Part shown: one piece after another, positions 33,176 to 40,846 of the stretch
How the letters are laid out: each line of letters starts with the position of its first letter
Numbering within the stretch: the first letter of the stretch is position 1
NCBI GenBank assembly: GCA_019309565.1
Contig: JAFDFZ010000032.1
Location: 1 to 40,846 of the forward strand
Direction of reading: 5' to 3'
DNA length: 40,846 nt
Origin: Deltaproteobacteria bacterium
GTDB taxonomy: Bacteria > Desulfobacterota > Desulfobacteria > Desulfobacterales > SURF-15
Made by a program: the position numbers and the translations under genes
The notes under the pieces: generated by a model
Database searches by the model: none
The model's input: the letters and a program-made list of their open reading frames with translations, nothing else
What the model was told of the DNA's origin: nothing

Positions 33176-34972
33176 TTAGTAAATTCTGGCAATTCTACCG
33201 AAATTTTCATGATGTTCGCCCCGAGCCTCAAAGATGCTCATGTCCACCCGACGACTGCCGGTTTCCACCGTGTCAAATTGCGGCATCCGAATCAGCGTGT
33301 GATCGTTGAATTCATCGAGCCGCTCTGGGTAGTCCTCCCTATAGTGAGCCCCTCTTGATTCCTTGCGTCTAAGCGCAGCGCGGGCAATTACCATTGCCAC
33401 CGCCAGCAGGTTGTCCAGTTCCCAGCGCGTGATCAGTTCCGGGTTCAGGATCAGGCTTTTTTCAGAAAGAGCGGTTTTCTCCGCCCGCTCCTTAAGCTCC
33501 TTGAGGATTTCGATGCCTTTGTTAATCTCTTTTTCGATTCTGAATACCCCCACCTTTTCGGTCATGGTGGATCTTAGGTGTTCACGAATTTTACCAAGGT
33601 TGTCTTTTCCTTTGGCTTCAAGATACGAAGAAAACTGCGCTTCACTAAACAGCGGCTTTGGTTCCGGTGTGCTGCGGGGAAAATCGTTTAGGTATTCCAG
33701 AACCCGTTGGCCTGCAAATTTGCCCATAGTTATCAGTTCCAGAATCGAGTTTGTTCCCAGCCGGTTGAATCCGTGAAAGCTGGCGGCGGCACATTCACCC
33801 ACCGCAAAAAGACCTGGTACAACCGCCCTTTCCATCGTTTCGACTTCCCCAAATTCGTTTGTGGGGATTCCTCCCATATGATAATGGACGCTGGGACGTA
33901 CCGGGCAAAGATCTGTCTTTGGATTTAGATTGACGAATTTTTTAAAAAAGCCCGTCACTTCCGGTATTTGTTCATCGTGGACGTTTTCGGGAAGATGACG
34001 CAAATCGATCCAGATATGCTCGATCTTATGATCCGGGTTCAGTACCCCCCGCCCTTCGCGGATTTCAGTTTCAATTGCTCGAGCTACCAGGTCACGGGGC
34101 GCCAGTTCTTTCATTCTGGGAGCATAGCGCTGCATAAAAGGTTCCAAGTCTTTGTTTCTAAGAATGCCTCCTATAGAACGCAGTGTCTCGCTGGCCAAAA
34201 TCCCCGGTCCCACGATCCCCGTTGGATGAAACTGGACCGCTTCGGGATCCATAACCGGAAGGCCTGCTTGAAGTACAAGAGCGAGCCCGTCTCCAGTGTT
34301 TTGCCGGCAGTTTGTTGTAACTTTGTAAACCTGTCCGCATCCACCGGTGGCAAGCACGGTTGCCTTGGACAGGATTCGTAAAAATTTTCCTTCTTTCTGT
34401 TTAAATACGACACAGCCCGCACACTGGTTGTCTTTGAAAAGCAACTCTACTGCAATGCTTTGATCCATAAATGTGATGCCGCGTTTGATGGTTTCTCCCC
34501 AGGCCGTATCAAGGATGCCTTTTCCGGTTCTGTCGGCTTCAAAAACCGCTCGGTATGCGGGTGCCTCTCCAAAATTTATGGTATGCCCTCCAAAGGTTCT
34601 TTTGCTCAAATTTCCCATGTTGTCCCGGCTGAAATGCATGCCACGGTTTTCTAACCAGATAATCTGCTGCCAGGAGGCTTCGCTTATCTTTTGGATCACA
34701 TTTTGATCCGCCATGCAGTCCGATCCCTTCCATGTATCGAACATATGAAAAATGGGCCTGTCCGCCGGGTCCTTGGGGTCAACGGCAGCCAGCCCTCCCT
34801 GGGCTGTGGCAGTGTGGGATTTCTGAGGATGGGAAACTTTTGTCAGTGCAATCACATTTGTGTCCGGTCTATTTTCAAGAATCTCAGCGGCACATCTAAG
34901 GCCGGCACCACCGGCTCCGATAATAAGCACATCGCATCTGATGGTGTCAGATATTTGAAAATGGCCTTTCAT
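33176..34972 (-). CDS. sdhA: Succinate dehydrogenase/fumarate reductase flavoprotein subunit
   Basis: A 598-residue flavoprotein. CDVLIIGAGGAGLRCAAEI near residue 13-31 binds FAD; KSHTATAQGGLAAV carries the His that links FAD covalently in this family; VQFHPTGI and YHMGGIPTNEFGEVE and GFNRLGTNSILEL are active-site and FAD regions. The enzyme interconverts succinate and fumarate at the cytoplasmic membrane. AAAGGA precedes the ATG; it lies between the membrane and iron-sulfur subunit genes. Length is typical. Confidence 0.93.
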   Translation of the reverse strand: MKGHFQISDTIRCDVLIIGAGGAGLRCAAEILENRPDTNVIALTKVSHPQKSHTATAQGGLAAVDPKDPADRPIFHMFDTWKGSDCMADQNVIQKISEASWQQIIWLENRGMHFSRDNMGNLSKRTFGGHTINFGEAPAYRAVFEADRTGKGILDTAWGETIKRGITFMDQSIAVELLFKDNQCAGCVVFKQKEGKFLRILSKATVLATGGCGQVYKVTTNCRQNTGDGLALVLQAGLPVMDPEAVQFHPTGIVGPGILASETLRSIGGILRNKDLEPFMQRYAPRMKELAPRDLVARAIETEIREGRGVLNPDHKIEHIWIDLRHLPENVHDEQIPEVTGFFKKFVNLNPKTDLCPVRPSVHYHMGGIPTNEFGEVETMERAVVPGLFAVGECAAASFHGFNRLGTNSILELITMGKFAGQRVLEYLNDFPRSTPEPKPLFSEAQFSSYLEAKGKDNLGKIREHLRSTMTEKVGVFRIEKEINKGIEILKELKERAEKTALSEKSLILNPELITRWELDNLLAVAMVIARAALRRKESRGAHYREDYPERLDEFNDHTLIRMPQFDTVETGSRRVDMSIFEARGEHHENFGRIARIY

Positions 34973-34993
34973 GCCTCTTATCCTTTCTTAAAC

Positions 34994-35821
34994 CTAAATG
35001 AGAATGACCAGCTTCGTGCCGATCCAGCCAAAAAAGACCATCACGGCACAAACAGCAGCCTTGAAAAGAGTTTTCAACCATTTTGAGAAGACATAGTCTT
35101 TTGCGATGGACAACAGTCCATAACCGCCATGGAAAAGAACGCTGATAACCAGTGTAATATCAACAATTTTAATAAAAATGTTTTGCATTCTGGCGATTAC
35201 AACGCCGGCTTCATGTCCCATACTCAGGTTTAAATGCATAAACAGCATGTGAGCCGGGATCATCATCAATAGAAAACCCCCTGATATTCTTTGAAGCTTC
35301 CAGCCAAGAGTAATGTCGGTCTTCCAGATCCTCGTGTAGATAACATATCCCAGGATGCAAGCAGCCAGCAGCGTAGTTAACCAATAGAACACCGGTGTCA
35401 CCCTCTGGCTGCCGCAAACCATCATTAACCCCAGAAGCAGAACGTACAACGAGGAAAGACCAAAGACCCATCGAATCATTGCCTCATCTTTGCGAACACC
35501 GAAAATCTCGTACAAAAGCAGCCGGCCGCCGTTGAGGGCATGAAAAATAACCGGAATCGCCAATGCCCATTCCAGCATTACAAACACAGGGAGCCTCAGA
35601 AGCCGCATCTTGGCATCGTAGGCTTCCGGGGCTCTTAAAAAAGATAATGTATACACATGAATCAGCATGTATAAAACAAGCATGATACCTGTGATACGAT
35701 GAATCCACGAAAGCACATAAGGCCAACCTCTGATTTTCGCATAGTAAGATATTACAGGCAATTGCTCCAGCCTTGGAACAATCAGCCGCTCGATATGCCT
35801 TGTAACTGAAGCTGTGGTCAA
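34994..35821 (-). CDS. sdhC: Succinate dehydrogenase/fumarate reductase membrane subunit, fused cytochrome b type
   Basis: A 275-residue integral membrane protein. The first half has SWIHRITGIMLVLYMLIHVYTLSFL, the SdhC-type haem-binding region (His residues), and FHALNGGRLLLYEIFG. The second half has a similar pattern with HMLFMHLN and LFHGGYGLLSIAKDY. So it looks like SdhC and SdhD halves joined in one protein with about six membrane segments, which anchors the complex and reduces quinone. The start is TTG at 35821, preceded by AGGAGGAG. It is the first gene of the long minus-strand run. Confidence 0.85.
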   Translation of the reverse strand: MTTASVTRHIERLIVPRLEQLPVISYYAKIRGWPYVLSWIHRITGIMLVLYMLIHVYTLSFLRAPEAYDAKMRLLRLPVFVMLEWALAIPVIFHALNGGRLLLYEIFGVRKDEAMIRWVFGLSSLYVLLLGLMMVCGSQRVTPVFYWLTTLLAACILGYVIYTRIWKTDITLGWKLQRISGGFLLMMIPAHMLFMHLNLSMGHEAGVVIARMQNIFIKIVDITLVISVLFHGGYGLLSIAKDYVFSKWLKTLFKAAVCAVMVFFGWIGTKLVILI

Positions 35822-35870
35822 TCTAAACTCCTCCTAAGATGGCTCTGTCAACCTGGTTGTCTAAATCTCT

Positions 35871-35901
35871 TTATAAACGAAGATTTTAAATTTTATGTCA
35901 A
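35871..35901 (-). promoter_or_regulatory. Probable promoter of the sdh-led gene run
   Basis: On the minus strand TTGACA (35901-35896) is followed after 18 or 19 bases by TTTATA/TTATAA (35877-35871). Spacing is slightly long. It lies about 50 bases before the sdhC start. No operator is evident. Confidence 0.45.
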
Positions 35902-35941
35902 GTTTTTATAGCAATCCCTGACGAAAAATTGGACCGAAGGT

Positions 35942-37042
35942 TCATACCATCTCTACGGTATCTTCGGAAAGAGAGCTGTCGCAAACCAAATCTATTGCAA
36001 TCGCTCTGAACTCTGCTTTTAGCTTGATCATATTTCGGTTCTTGTGACCCCGCATCTTTGATAGGCTTCGGGGATTAACCTTGAGGGTGATAGTGTCTGG
36101 CAGCGGTTTTGAATTTTCCAGCATCTTCTTGGCCTTATCAAAAAACAGAGCCGAGTAAACCAACTCTCCGAAAGAGGGATGATAGGGTCCTGCAACAATC
36201 CTATCGCCTGCATCCAGATCTTCAGAAGCCTGAAGTCCCATTCGAATTACAGGAATATCGTTTTCTTGAAACAATCGATAAAGTATCTTTACACGCTCTA
36301 CAGCCTCTTTGATGCTCAAGGGAAAGTATCGACCCTCGAGATACCACCTGGCAAGCAGACTTTCCTTAAGCACGACAGTTGGATAAATTCGCACGAAATC
36401 CGGATGTAAATTGACGATGTACCTGCCGGTTGAAAGCAACGATGCCTCATCTTCGTCGGGAAGCCCAACCATAAGCTGCAAGCCGGCCACATAGCCATGC
36501 TCTCTTAGCAGCTTGAGCGCTTTCTCGGTATCTCTGGAACTATGGCCTCTTTTTATTTTTTTCAATACCGAATCATCCATAGATTGGGCACCCAATTCGA
36601 TGATCTTTATCGGGTATGCTGCAATCATTTTCAGCCGTTCATCGGTTATGGTATCAGGCCGTGTGGAGAATCGAATGCTGTCTGCAGCCCCCTGGTGTAT
36701 GAGGTCTGTCGCTTTGTTTAACAAAAAGCAAAGCCTTTCTGCTTTCAACCCTAAAAAATTGCCCCCGTAAAAGGCGATTTGAACATTCGTTCGGTGTGCT
36801 CTGGCAAAATCAAGAAAGTCAAATACTATCTTTCGAAGTGATTCTGCATCGGGAAAGGTTGCAGTGCTCCCTGTTATTGTCTTTTGATTACAAAAAACAC
36901 ACTGGTGGGGACATCCCTGGTGGGGAATAAAAACCGGAATAATAAAAGGTTTCCCGGTCATACAACATGTACTGTTTGGGTTAGTCCCGTTGTTGAATAA
37001 CTGTATCAGGTTTAAACCTGTAAGCCGGGTTTTATCATGCAT
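35942..37042 (-). CDS. Radical SAM protein, Elp3-like
   Basis: A 366-residue radical SAM enzyme with CPHQCVFC (C44, C48, C51), the CxxxCxxC ligands for the SAM-binding [4Fe-4S] cluster, then FYGGNFLGL and IELGAQSMDD, which resemble the catalytic core of the Elp3/B12-independent radical SAM group. No acetyltransferase domain follows, so it is not full Elp3; such short proteins are known in bacteria without firm function. The start is ambiguous: Met at 36961 (MTGKPFIIP) is nearer the conserved core and may be the real start, since no ribosome binding site is seen at 37042. It follows the RNase III gene. Confidence 0.8.
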   Translation of the reverse strand: MHDKTRLTGLNLIQLFNNGTNPNSTCCMTGKPFIIPVFIPHQGCPHQCVFCNQKTITGSTATFPDAESLRKIVFDFLDFARAHRTNVQIAFYGGNFLGLKAERLCFLLNKATDLIHQGAADSIRFSTRPDTITDERLKMIAAYPIKIIELGAQSMDDSVLKKIKRGHSSRDTEKALKLLREHGYVAGLQLMVGLPDEDEASLLSTGRYIVNLHPDFVRIYPTVVLKESLLARWYLEGRYFPLSIKEAVERVKILYRLFQENDIPVIRMGLQASEDLDAGDRIVAGPYHPSFGELVYSALFFDKAKKMLENSKPLPDTITLKVNPRSLSKMRGHKNRNMIKLKAEFRAIAIDLVCDSSLSEDTVEMV

Positions 37043-37123
37043 TAGCGCTATTTTGCCCTGTGATCTTTTGGCATTTCATCGATTCTCGACGAAATTCGGA
37101 ATGAGCCGGTTATCGGCCTTATG

Positions 37124-37837
37124 TTACCGGCCGGAAAACTTCGAAGATTTCTTTAAAATCTCAAGAGCTTTACGCGCTGCCTCCTGTTCGGCTATTTTTT
37201 TGCTCTTCCCTTCGGCTTCGGTCAATATTTCTTTTAGCTTCAACCGAACTTTAAATGTCTTGTCGTGATCGGGCCCACTTTCGGAGATAACGCGATAATC
37301 AGGCATTTCCGTCTGGGTTATCTGTATCAGCTCTTGCAATTGACTCTTATAATCCTGATCCACCATCGAAGTGACTTTGGATTGAATCAATTGGGAGAAT
37401 TCGGATTGAACGAAACGGAACGCAGTTTCAAATCCCCCGTCCAGGTATATGGCGGCAAGAAGCGCTTCAAACGTGTCAGCCAAAATCGAAGATTTGTTTC
37501 GCCCGTCTGTCTGGATTTCTCCTTTTCCCAGCATAATATGCGCACCCAGGCCGATTGTGCGGGCAACGGCGGCAAGCTGGAATTCGTTGACCAGTTGAGC
37601 GCGCATCCTGGAAAGCTCTCCTTCCTTGAGTTCCGGATATTGCTGCATCAACAAATGCCCTACGATCAAACTCAATACCGCATCTCCTAAAAATTCAAGC
37701 CGCTCATTATCCCTCATTCCCTCCCGGGCCTGTTCGTTAACAAAGGAGCTGTGCCGAAGCGACTCTTCAAGCAGCGCTTTGTCTTTAAATTCATATTGAA
37801 TCTTTTTTTCTATTTCCTCAACAGCAGTGGGTCCCAT
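37124..37837 (-). CDS. rnc: Ribonuclease III
   Basis: A 237-residue double-strand-specific endoribonuclease. NERLEFLGDAVLSLIV is the signature of the RNase III domain (catalytic Glu and Asp), with the second acidic pair in LADTFEALLAAIYLDGG, followed by a C-terminal dsRNA-binding domain (DYKSQLQELIQ to the end). It processes rRNA and other structured transcripts. I start at ATG 37837; the frame is also open to a GTG at 37918 overlapping the previous gene, but those 27 residues are not like the family. Confidence 0.92.
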   Translation of the reverse strand: MGPTAVEEIEKKIQYEFKDKALLEESLRHSSFVNEQAREGMRDNERLEFLGDAVLSLIVGHLLMQQYPELKEGELSRMRAQLVNEFQLAAVARTIGLGAHIMLGKGEIQTDGRNKSSILADTFEALLAAIYLDGGFETAFRFVQSEFSQLIQSKVTSMVDQDYKSQLQELIQITQTEMPDYRVISESGPDHDKTFKVRLKLKEILTEAEGKSKKIAEQEAARKALEILKKSSKFSGR

Positions 37838-37905
37838 AGAAAGAGTCTCATGTTCATGATCCTGTACAAGAATCGATGAAGACGGACACACGGAATAATC
37901 ATCCC

Positions 37906-38805
37906 CTACAAAGCGCACTTTCTATCAGCCTGAAGGAGGTACCTTGCCAACTCTTCGTAGAGTCGATATGGAACGTAAAACGATCCATTTCCACTTCCCA
38001 TTTCAATCTCGGGGTTCAGGGAACCGTGAAAATCCGTGCCCCCCGTCATCAATAGATCATGGCGCTTTGCCAGCCTGATGTACAGGTCTGTAGCTTCAGG
38101 AGGATGATCAGGATAGTACACTTCAAGGCCCACAAGCCCCAGGCTTTTCAAGTGTATCAAAAGATCTTCGAGCCTATCTCCTCTGTTCATCTTCAATAAA
38201 TACGGGTGGGCCAGCACGGCAACTCCCCCTGCTTCGCTTATCATGTCGATGGCCTCTGAGCAGACAATTCGAAACTTATCAACATACGCCGGTTTATTTT
38301 TTCCAATGTAATAATCGAAGGCATCATCTATGGATGTCACATAGTTCTTTTTCACCATGAGCTGTGCGATATGGGGTCTTCCCAGGGGTTTTTCACCAAA
38401 TTCCTCTCTAAGCTCATCCAAAGAAATATCGATGCCCATCTGCCTTAGTTTTCCAATAATTTTTGGATTTCGATTCTTGCGGGCAAGCTGTAATTTGTTG
38501 AGCGTACGATTTAACCCGGGATCATCCAAATCGATCCCATATCCCAGTATATGGAAACTTCCTGAAATCGAAAATTCGAAAGGAGGTGCGGCACTGATTT
38601 CCACACCTGTTAAAAATTTTAGGTAAGAAGGAATTTCTCTTTGAAACGCTGCTCTGCAGCCTTCCACCGTATCATGATCTGTAATGGCGATGGCTTTAAG
38701 GTTTAATCGGCGAGCCCGTGCCAGAATCTCCCAGGGGAATAGAGTACCATCTGAAGCATTGGAGTGTATATGAAGATCAATCCCCGGGAGGTTTTTATAT
38801 TCCAA
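37906..38805 (-). CDS. PHP-domain phosphoesterase
   Basis: A 299-residue PHP protein. Metal ligands: DLHIHSNASDGT (H12, H14, D19), TDHDTVEG, the Glu in GVEISA, VLAHPYL and GGTDFHG. It belongs to the group of RNase AM/YciV-like and 3',5'-nucleoside bisphosphate phosphatases. The start is TTG at 38805, inside the end of dksA (11-base overlap), with a weak upstream AGAGAAAG. Part of a housekeeping block with dksA and rnc. Confidence 0.88.
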   Translation of the reverse strand: MEYKNLPGIDLHIHSNASDGTLFPWEILARARRLNLKAIAITDHDTVEGCRAAFQREIPSYLKFLTGVEISAAPPFEFSISGSFHILGYGIDLDDPGLNRTLNKLQLARKNRNPKIIGKLRQMGIDISLDELREEFGEKPLGRPHIAQLMVKKNYVTSIDDAFDYYIGKNKPAYVDKFRIVCSEAIDMISEAGGVAVLAHPYLLKMNRGDRLEDLLIHLKSLGLVGLEVYYPDHPPEATDLYIRLAKRHDLLMTGGTDFHGSLNPEIEMGSGNGSFYVPYRLYEELARYLLQADRKCAL

Positions 38806-39157
38806 GTGCTTTCTCTAAAGCCTCCTCTTTTGTTTTGCACTCTATGCATTGAGTGGTAACAGGACGTGCTTTGAGCCGCTTGATTGAAATGTTTTCGCCA
38901 CAGGTTTCACAGATTCCAAATGTTCCGTTGTCAATCCTCTCAAGCGCCTTTTTGACCTTCTTAATGAGCTTGCTTTCTCTGTCTCGAATTCGAAGCAAAA
39001 AATTTCTATCCGCCTCAAGTGATGCCCTATCCGTTGGATCTGGAAAATTTTCCTTCGGAGTGGTCATACCGGACACCGTATCGTCGGCCTGCTCCAGAAG
39101 CTCTTCAAGCTGACGGGTTAAAAGCCTTCTAAAAAATTCAATATCCTTCTTTTTCAT
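38795..39157 (-). CDS. dksA: DksA/TraR family transcription factor
   Basis: A 120-residue protein with an N-terminal coiled coil bearing the DxxDxA tip motif (D40, D43, A45), which in DksA acts in the RNA polymerase secondary channel, and a C-terminal zinc finger with C83, C86, C104 and C107. It tunes rRNA and amino acid promoters with ppGpp. AAAAGGAAC precedes the ATG. The palindrome 39264-39277 lies about 110 bases upstream. Confidence 0.92.
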   Translation of the reverse strand: MKKKDIEFFRRLLTRQLEELLEQADDTVSGMTTPKENFPDPTDRASLEADRNFLLRIRDRESKLIKKVKKALERIDNGTFGICETCGENISIKRLKARPVTTQCIECKTKEEALEKALGI

Positions 39158-39572
39158 CGTTCGTTCCTTTTAAGACGCTTTTGTCGATTTTTGGCAAGCA
39201 TCGCCTCGTATTTCCTTCTTAAAAGAAATTTTATCTTTTAACACAACCAAAACAGTCTGTAAAGACCAAATTTGGTCCCCGGCAGTTCTCGGTGAAATTC
39301 GAGCCGTGTGCCAAATGGTTGCGTGCCCAACACCTTTCAAAAAGCGGTAATTCGGCGTATTGCAAGCCATTCCTTGATTCGTCCAACAATCTCATCTGAA
39401 GGCAACGAGTCTTGCATTAAAACACACCCGTACGACCCGTATGAAGTCCCCGCAGCCCCGTTGTGTGGAATCTTCACCCGTGCTTCGACAAGCTTAAGAG
39501 GAATGCGTTCTGTTTCGGTTCATATTCAAGCACATTGAAATAGATCGGTATAATCGAGATTTTCTTAAGTGT
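39158..39572. other. Intergenic region upstream of dksA
   Basis: About 415 bases without a convincing gene. It holds a perfect palindrome (reported separately) and, at about 39480-39510, the phrase CGTGCTTCGACAAGCTT, a variant of a short repeat common in environmental proteobacterial genomes. Short open frames on the minus strand (for example 39170-39370, and one ending near 39345) have no recognisable family or ribosome binding site. Confidence 0.4.
39264..39277. promoter_or_regulatory. Perfect 14-base palindrome, possible operator
   Basis: GACCAAATTTGGTC is a perfect palindrome about 110 bases upstream of dksA. It is the size of a binding site for a dimeric helix-turn-helix regulator. Nothing in the window identifies the regulator. 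Confidence 0.4.
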
Positions 39573-39917
39573 CTAAAGACAACCTTCTCTTTCAAGTAGC
39601 TTGTGATACCATACGGAGAATTCATACATACCCAGATATCGATCGTCTTGATTGATAATCCCCAGACAAATCTCCATTACCCCTCGCCCATATTCATTTG
39701 AGTAATTCTCGGCCGATTGAGTTTGCAAAAATTCTCTAACCAGCATATGAGTGGTGCGCCGCGATCTTTCCCTTCTAATATCTATAGGGTCTTTAGGTGG
39801 TTGAAATGGGTTCCAGGAATCGTACCCCTTTTTCAAAATCTGCTTTTGTCGTCTGGGTGACATGCTATCGAAAATCGCCTTTTTCCGCTTTTGGTCTTCT
39901 TCAGATAGATCGTTCAT
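39573..39917 (-). CDS. Conserved-looking hypothetical protein, 114 residues
   Basis: Starts at ATG 39917 after GAGGGGAAATCG, a good ribosome binding site. The protein is charged and helical (EEDQKRKKAIFDSMSPRRQKQILKKGYDSWNPF) with Trp and Tyr positions in its C-terminal part (GMYEFSVWYHKLLE). No Cys cluster, membrane segment or signal peptide. I do not recognise the family. The longer frame up to 40031 overlaps the previous gene in another frame and is unlikely to be its start. It follows the YkgJ-type gene with 11 bases between the stop and this start and is probably co-transcribed with it. Confidence 0.7.
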   Translation of the reverse strand: MNDLSEEDQKRKKAIFDSMSPRRQKQILKKGYDSWNPFQPPKDPIDIRRERSRRTTHMLVREFLQTQSAENYSNEYGRGVMEICLGIINQDDRYLGMYEFSVWYHKLLEREGCL

Positions 39918-39927
39918 CGATTTCCCC

Positions 39928-40596
39928 TCATCGGTTATCTTCTTTGATTCGGGCAATGCCAAGATATTCTTGGTCATACTCTGTAAGCAGTGCCATGGAC
40001 AGGGGGATGAGCATATCTGCCATCTTGACATGGCTTGAGCCGATGTCCTTGATCATCTCAAGGGACAGCTTGTAAAGCTCATGATAAAGGATGTCCATGT
40101 TGATCGTCGGATATGCCTCGCCCGCGCTGAATCCGGAAAGCCCGCAGGTGTGTCCTTTCCCCCTGATCGCCGTTGGAACTCCATAAATTCGGCAGGTAAT
40201 AGGGCGGTATTCATAAAGATCGCACTTTTCATCATCATTCAATAGCGGACATCTGACACGTTGTTGAGCAATTGCCGAAAGGATGTCATCTTCGCTGGCA
40301 CCCCGTGAGGCAGCTCGATAGGCATTGCGCTTGATTTTATATACCCTGCGGTCCGCGATGTTTGCTTTTTCAATCAATTCATCTCGTTTTGACCCCTTAA
40401 TAGTCTTTTTGAAATGATAATTGATGTATATGGCTTCGATTAACGAAATATCAAAAAGCGCACGACAACAATCCGAACATCCGATTCTACATTTCACGCT
40501 CTGCGGGTAATCTAAGCGAATACGCTCAAATGCATTTTCTGCTTTTCGAACGATCGCTTCATACCTTCTGAAATGTGGCTCAAAATTTATATTCAT
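39928..40596 (-). CDS. YkgJ-type cysteine-cluster protein
   Basis: A 222-residue protein with the CRIGCSDCCRALFDIS motif near residue 36, then RCPLLNDDEKCDLYEYRPITCRIYG, the pattern of the YkgJ family of predicted Zn/Fe-chelating proteins (CxxC...CC, CPLL, C, RPxxCR). The function is not established. It begins the minus-strand housekeeping block. There is no strong ribosome binding site before the ATG. The parS site lies just upstream. Confidence 0.85.
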   Translation of the reverse strand: MNINFEPHFRRYEAIVRKAENAFERIRLDYPQSVKCRIGCSDCCRALFDISLIEAIYINYHFKKTIKGSKRDELIEKANIADRRVYKIKRNAYRAASRGASEDDILSAIAQQRVRCPLLNDDEKCDLYEYRPITCRIYGVPTAIRGKGHTCGLSGFSAGEAYPTINMDILYHELYKLSLEMIKDIGSSHVKMADMLIPLSMALLTEYDQEYLGIARIKEDNR

Positions 40597-40617
40597 AGTA
40601 TGTCCAAATATGGTTCA

Positions 40618-40633
40618 TGTTTCACGTGAAACA
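40618..40633. promoter_or_regulatory. parS centromere site
   Basis: TGTTTCACGTGAAACA is a perfect 16-base palindrome identical to the consensus ParB-binding parS site. It lies 21 bases upstream of the YkgJ-type gene start. Chromosomal parS sites cluster near the replication origin, so this suggests an origin-proximal location; the parAB genes are not in the window. Confidence 0.88.
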
Positions 40634-40720
40634 ATGATGATTTCGATTATGCGCTTAGGGACATCATATCGACAATTTGTTGTCGTTATCGAATAACATG
40701 CTGTGTTCATAGAGAAAAAT

Positions 40721-40835
40721 AGTGAACTAAAGAAAGTTTGAAGTGAGCTTAAGTGAACTAAAGTTAAGGAATTTGATCTATTTTTAAAATGGAAGAGCGA
40801 AGCGATACCTTAACTTTAGGCACTTTAGATCACTT
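40721..40835. repeat. Direct and inverted AGTGAACTAAAG repeats
   Basis: AGTGAACTAAAG occurs at 40721-40732 and 40752-40763. The second copy begins an arm AAGTGAACTAAAGTTAAGG (40751-40769) that is matched by an inverted, slightly longer arm at 40808-40835 with an 8-base insertion. The arms could form a stem with a loop of about 38 bases. No gene is seen up to the window edge. Probably an intergenic repeat. Confidence 0.5.
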
Positions 40836-40846
40836 ACAACTGGTTT

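Noticed and set aside
39340-39520. Small minus-strand gene upstream of dksA ending RIKEWLAIRRITAF
   Set aside because: No start codon with a ribosome binding site, a stop just upstream, and it overlaps a common intergenic repeat phrase (CGTGCTTCGACAAGCTT).
1-40846. CRISPR array, tRNA or rRNA genes
   Set aside because: No regularly spaced repeats and no cloverleaf or rRNA-like segment was seen by eye; a covariance search was not possible.

Overview
The window reads as chromosome of an anaerobic Desulfobacterota (Deltaproteobacteria) organism, probably a sulfate-reducer-like Desulfobacterales. This is inferred from a ferredoxin-dependent 2-oxoacid oxidoreductase (korCABD), a two-subunit class I fumarase, a succinate dehydrogenase/fumarate reductase with one fused membrane subunit, a DsrE-like selenoprotein, a uroporphyrinogen-decarboxylase/corrinoid-methyltransferase family protein and DUF1847. 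No 16S rRNA or tRNA gene is visible, so taxonomy is inference.

Region 1 (1-9013, + strand, AT-rich) is a compact seven-gene operon with touching or overlapping genes: a helical protein, a large metallo-beta-lactamase-fold protein, a squalene-cyclase-like repeat protein, a class II asparagine synthetase, a GT4 glycosyltransferase, a small P-loop protein and an HD-domain protein. I know of no named system with this set; it is the best candidate here for an undescribed system. The metallo-beta-lactamase gene is frameshifted at a T6 run, and its C-terminal Cys pair continues in the next frame.

Region 2 (9014-12760) is a decayed defence/mobile island: the first 74 codons of a DNA methyltransferase, a piece of an SNF2-type helicase, an intact minimal nucleotidyltransferase gene, a deleted partial copy of it, and an mntA-hepT toxin-antitoxin pair. 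In hepT an in-frame TAA sits exactly at the tyrosine of the RX4HXY motif. Two copies of an inverted-repeat element abut the methyltransferase and helicase breakpoints, one carries a nested palindromic insertion, and a third inverted-repeat element lies between them.

Region 3 (12760-19513) is core metabolism: korC-korA-korB-korD behind a promoter and a long leader; a convergent pair of genes, a URO-D family protein and a DsrE-like protein. The latter has an in-frame UGA at the first position of a CxxC-like motif, followed by a hairpin of bacterial SECIS type, so I read it as a selenoprotein. Then a DAHP synthase gene preceded by a classical Phe/Tyr attenuator (leader peptide, antiterminator, terminator).

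Region 4 (19526-35821, all - strand) is one long run of catabolic genes. In transcription order: fused sdhCD, sdhA, sdhB, DUF1847, two fumarase-type hydratase subunits, MmgE/PrpD, remnants of an AtuA-type two-gene unit, CoA-transferase, fumarate-reductase-like flavoprotein, D-2-hydroxyacid dehydrogenase, second MmgE/PrpD, NAD synthetase, cupin, and mandelate-racemase/muconate-lactonizing-type enzyme. It looks like degradation of an organic (hydroxy/dicarboxylic) acid feeding the fumarate-succinate segment; the substrate is not determinable.

Region 5 (35942-40596, - strand) is housekeeping: YkgJ-type cysteine-cluster protein, small conserved protein, DksA, PHP phosphoesterase, RNase III, Elp3-like radical SAM protein. 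A perfect parS site at 40618-40633 suggests the window lies in the origin-proximal part of the chromosome. Homopolymer frameshifts at 2969 and 27995 could be sequencing errors and should be checked against reads.
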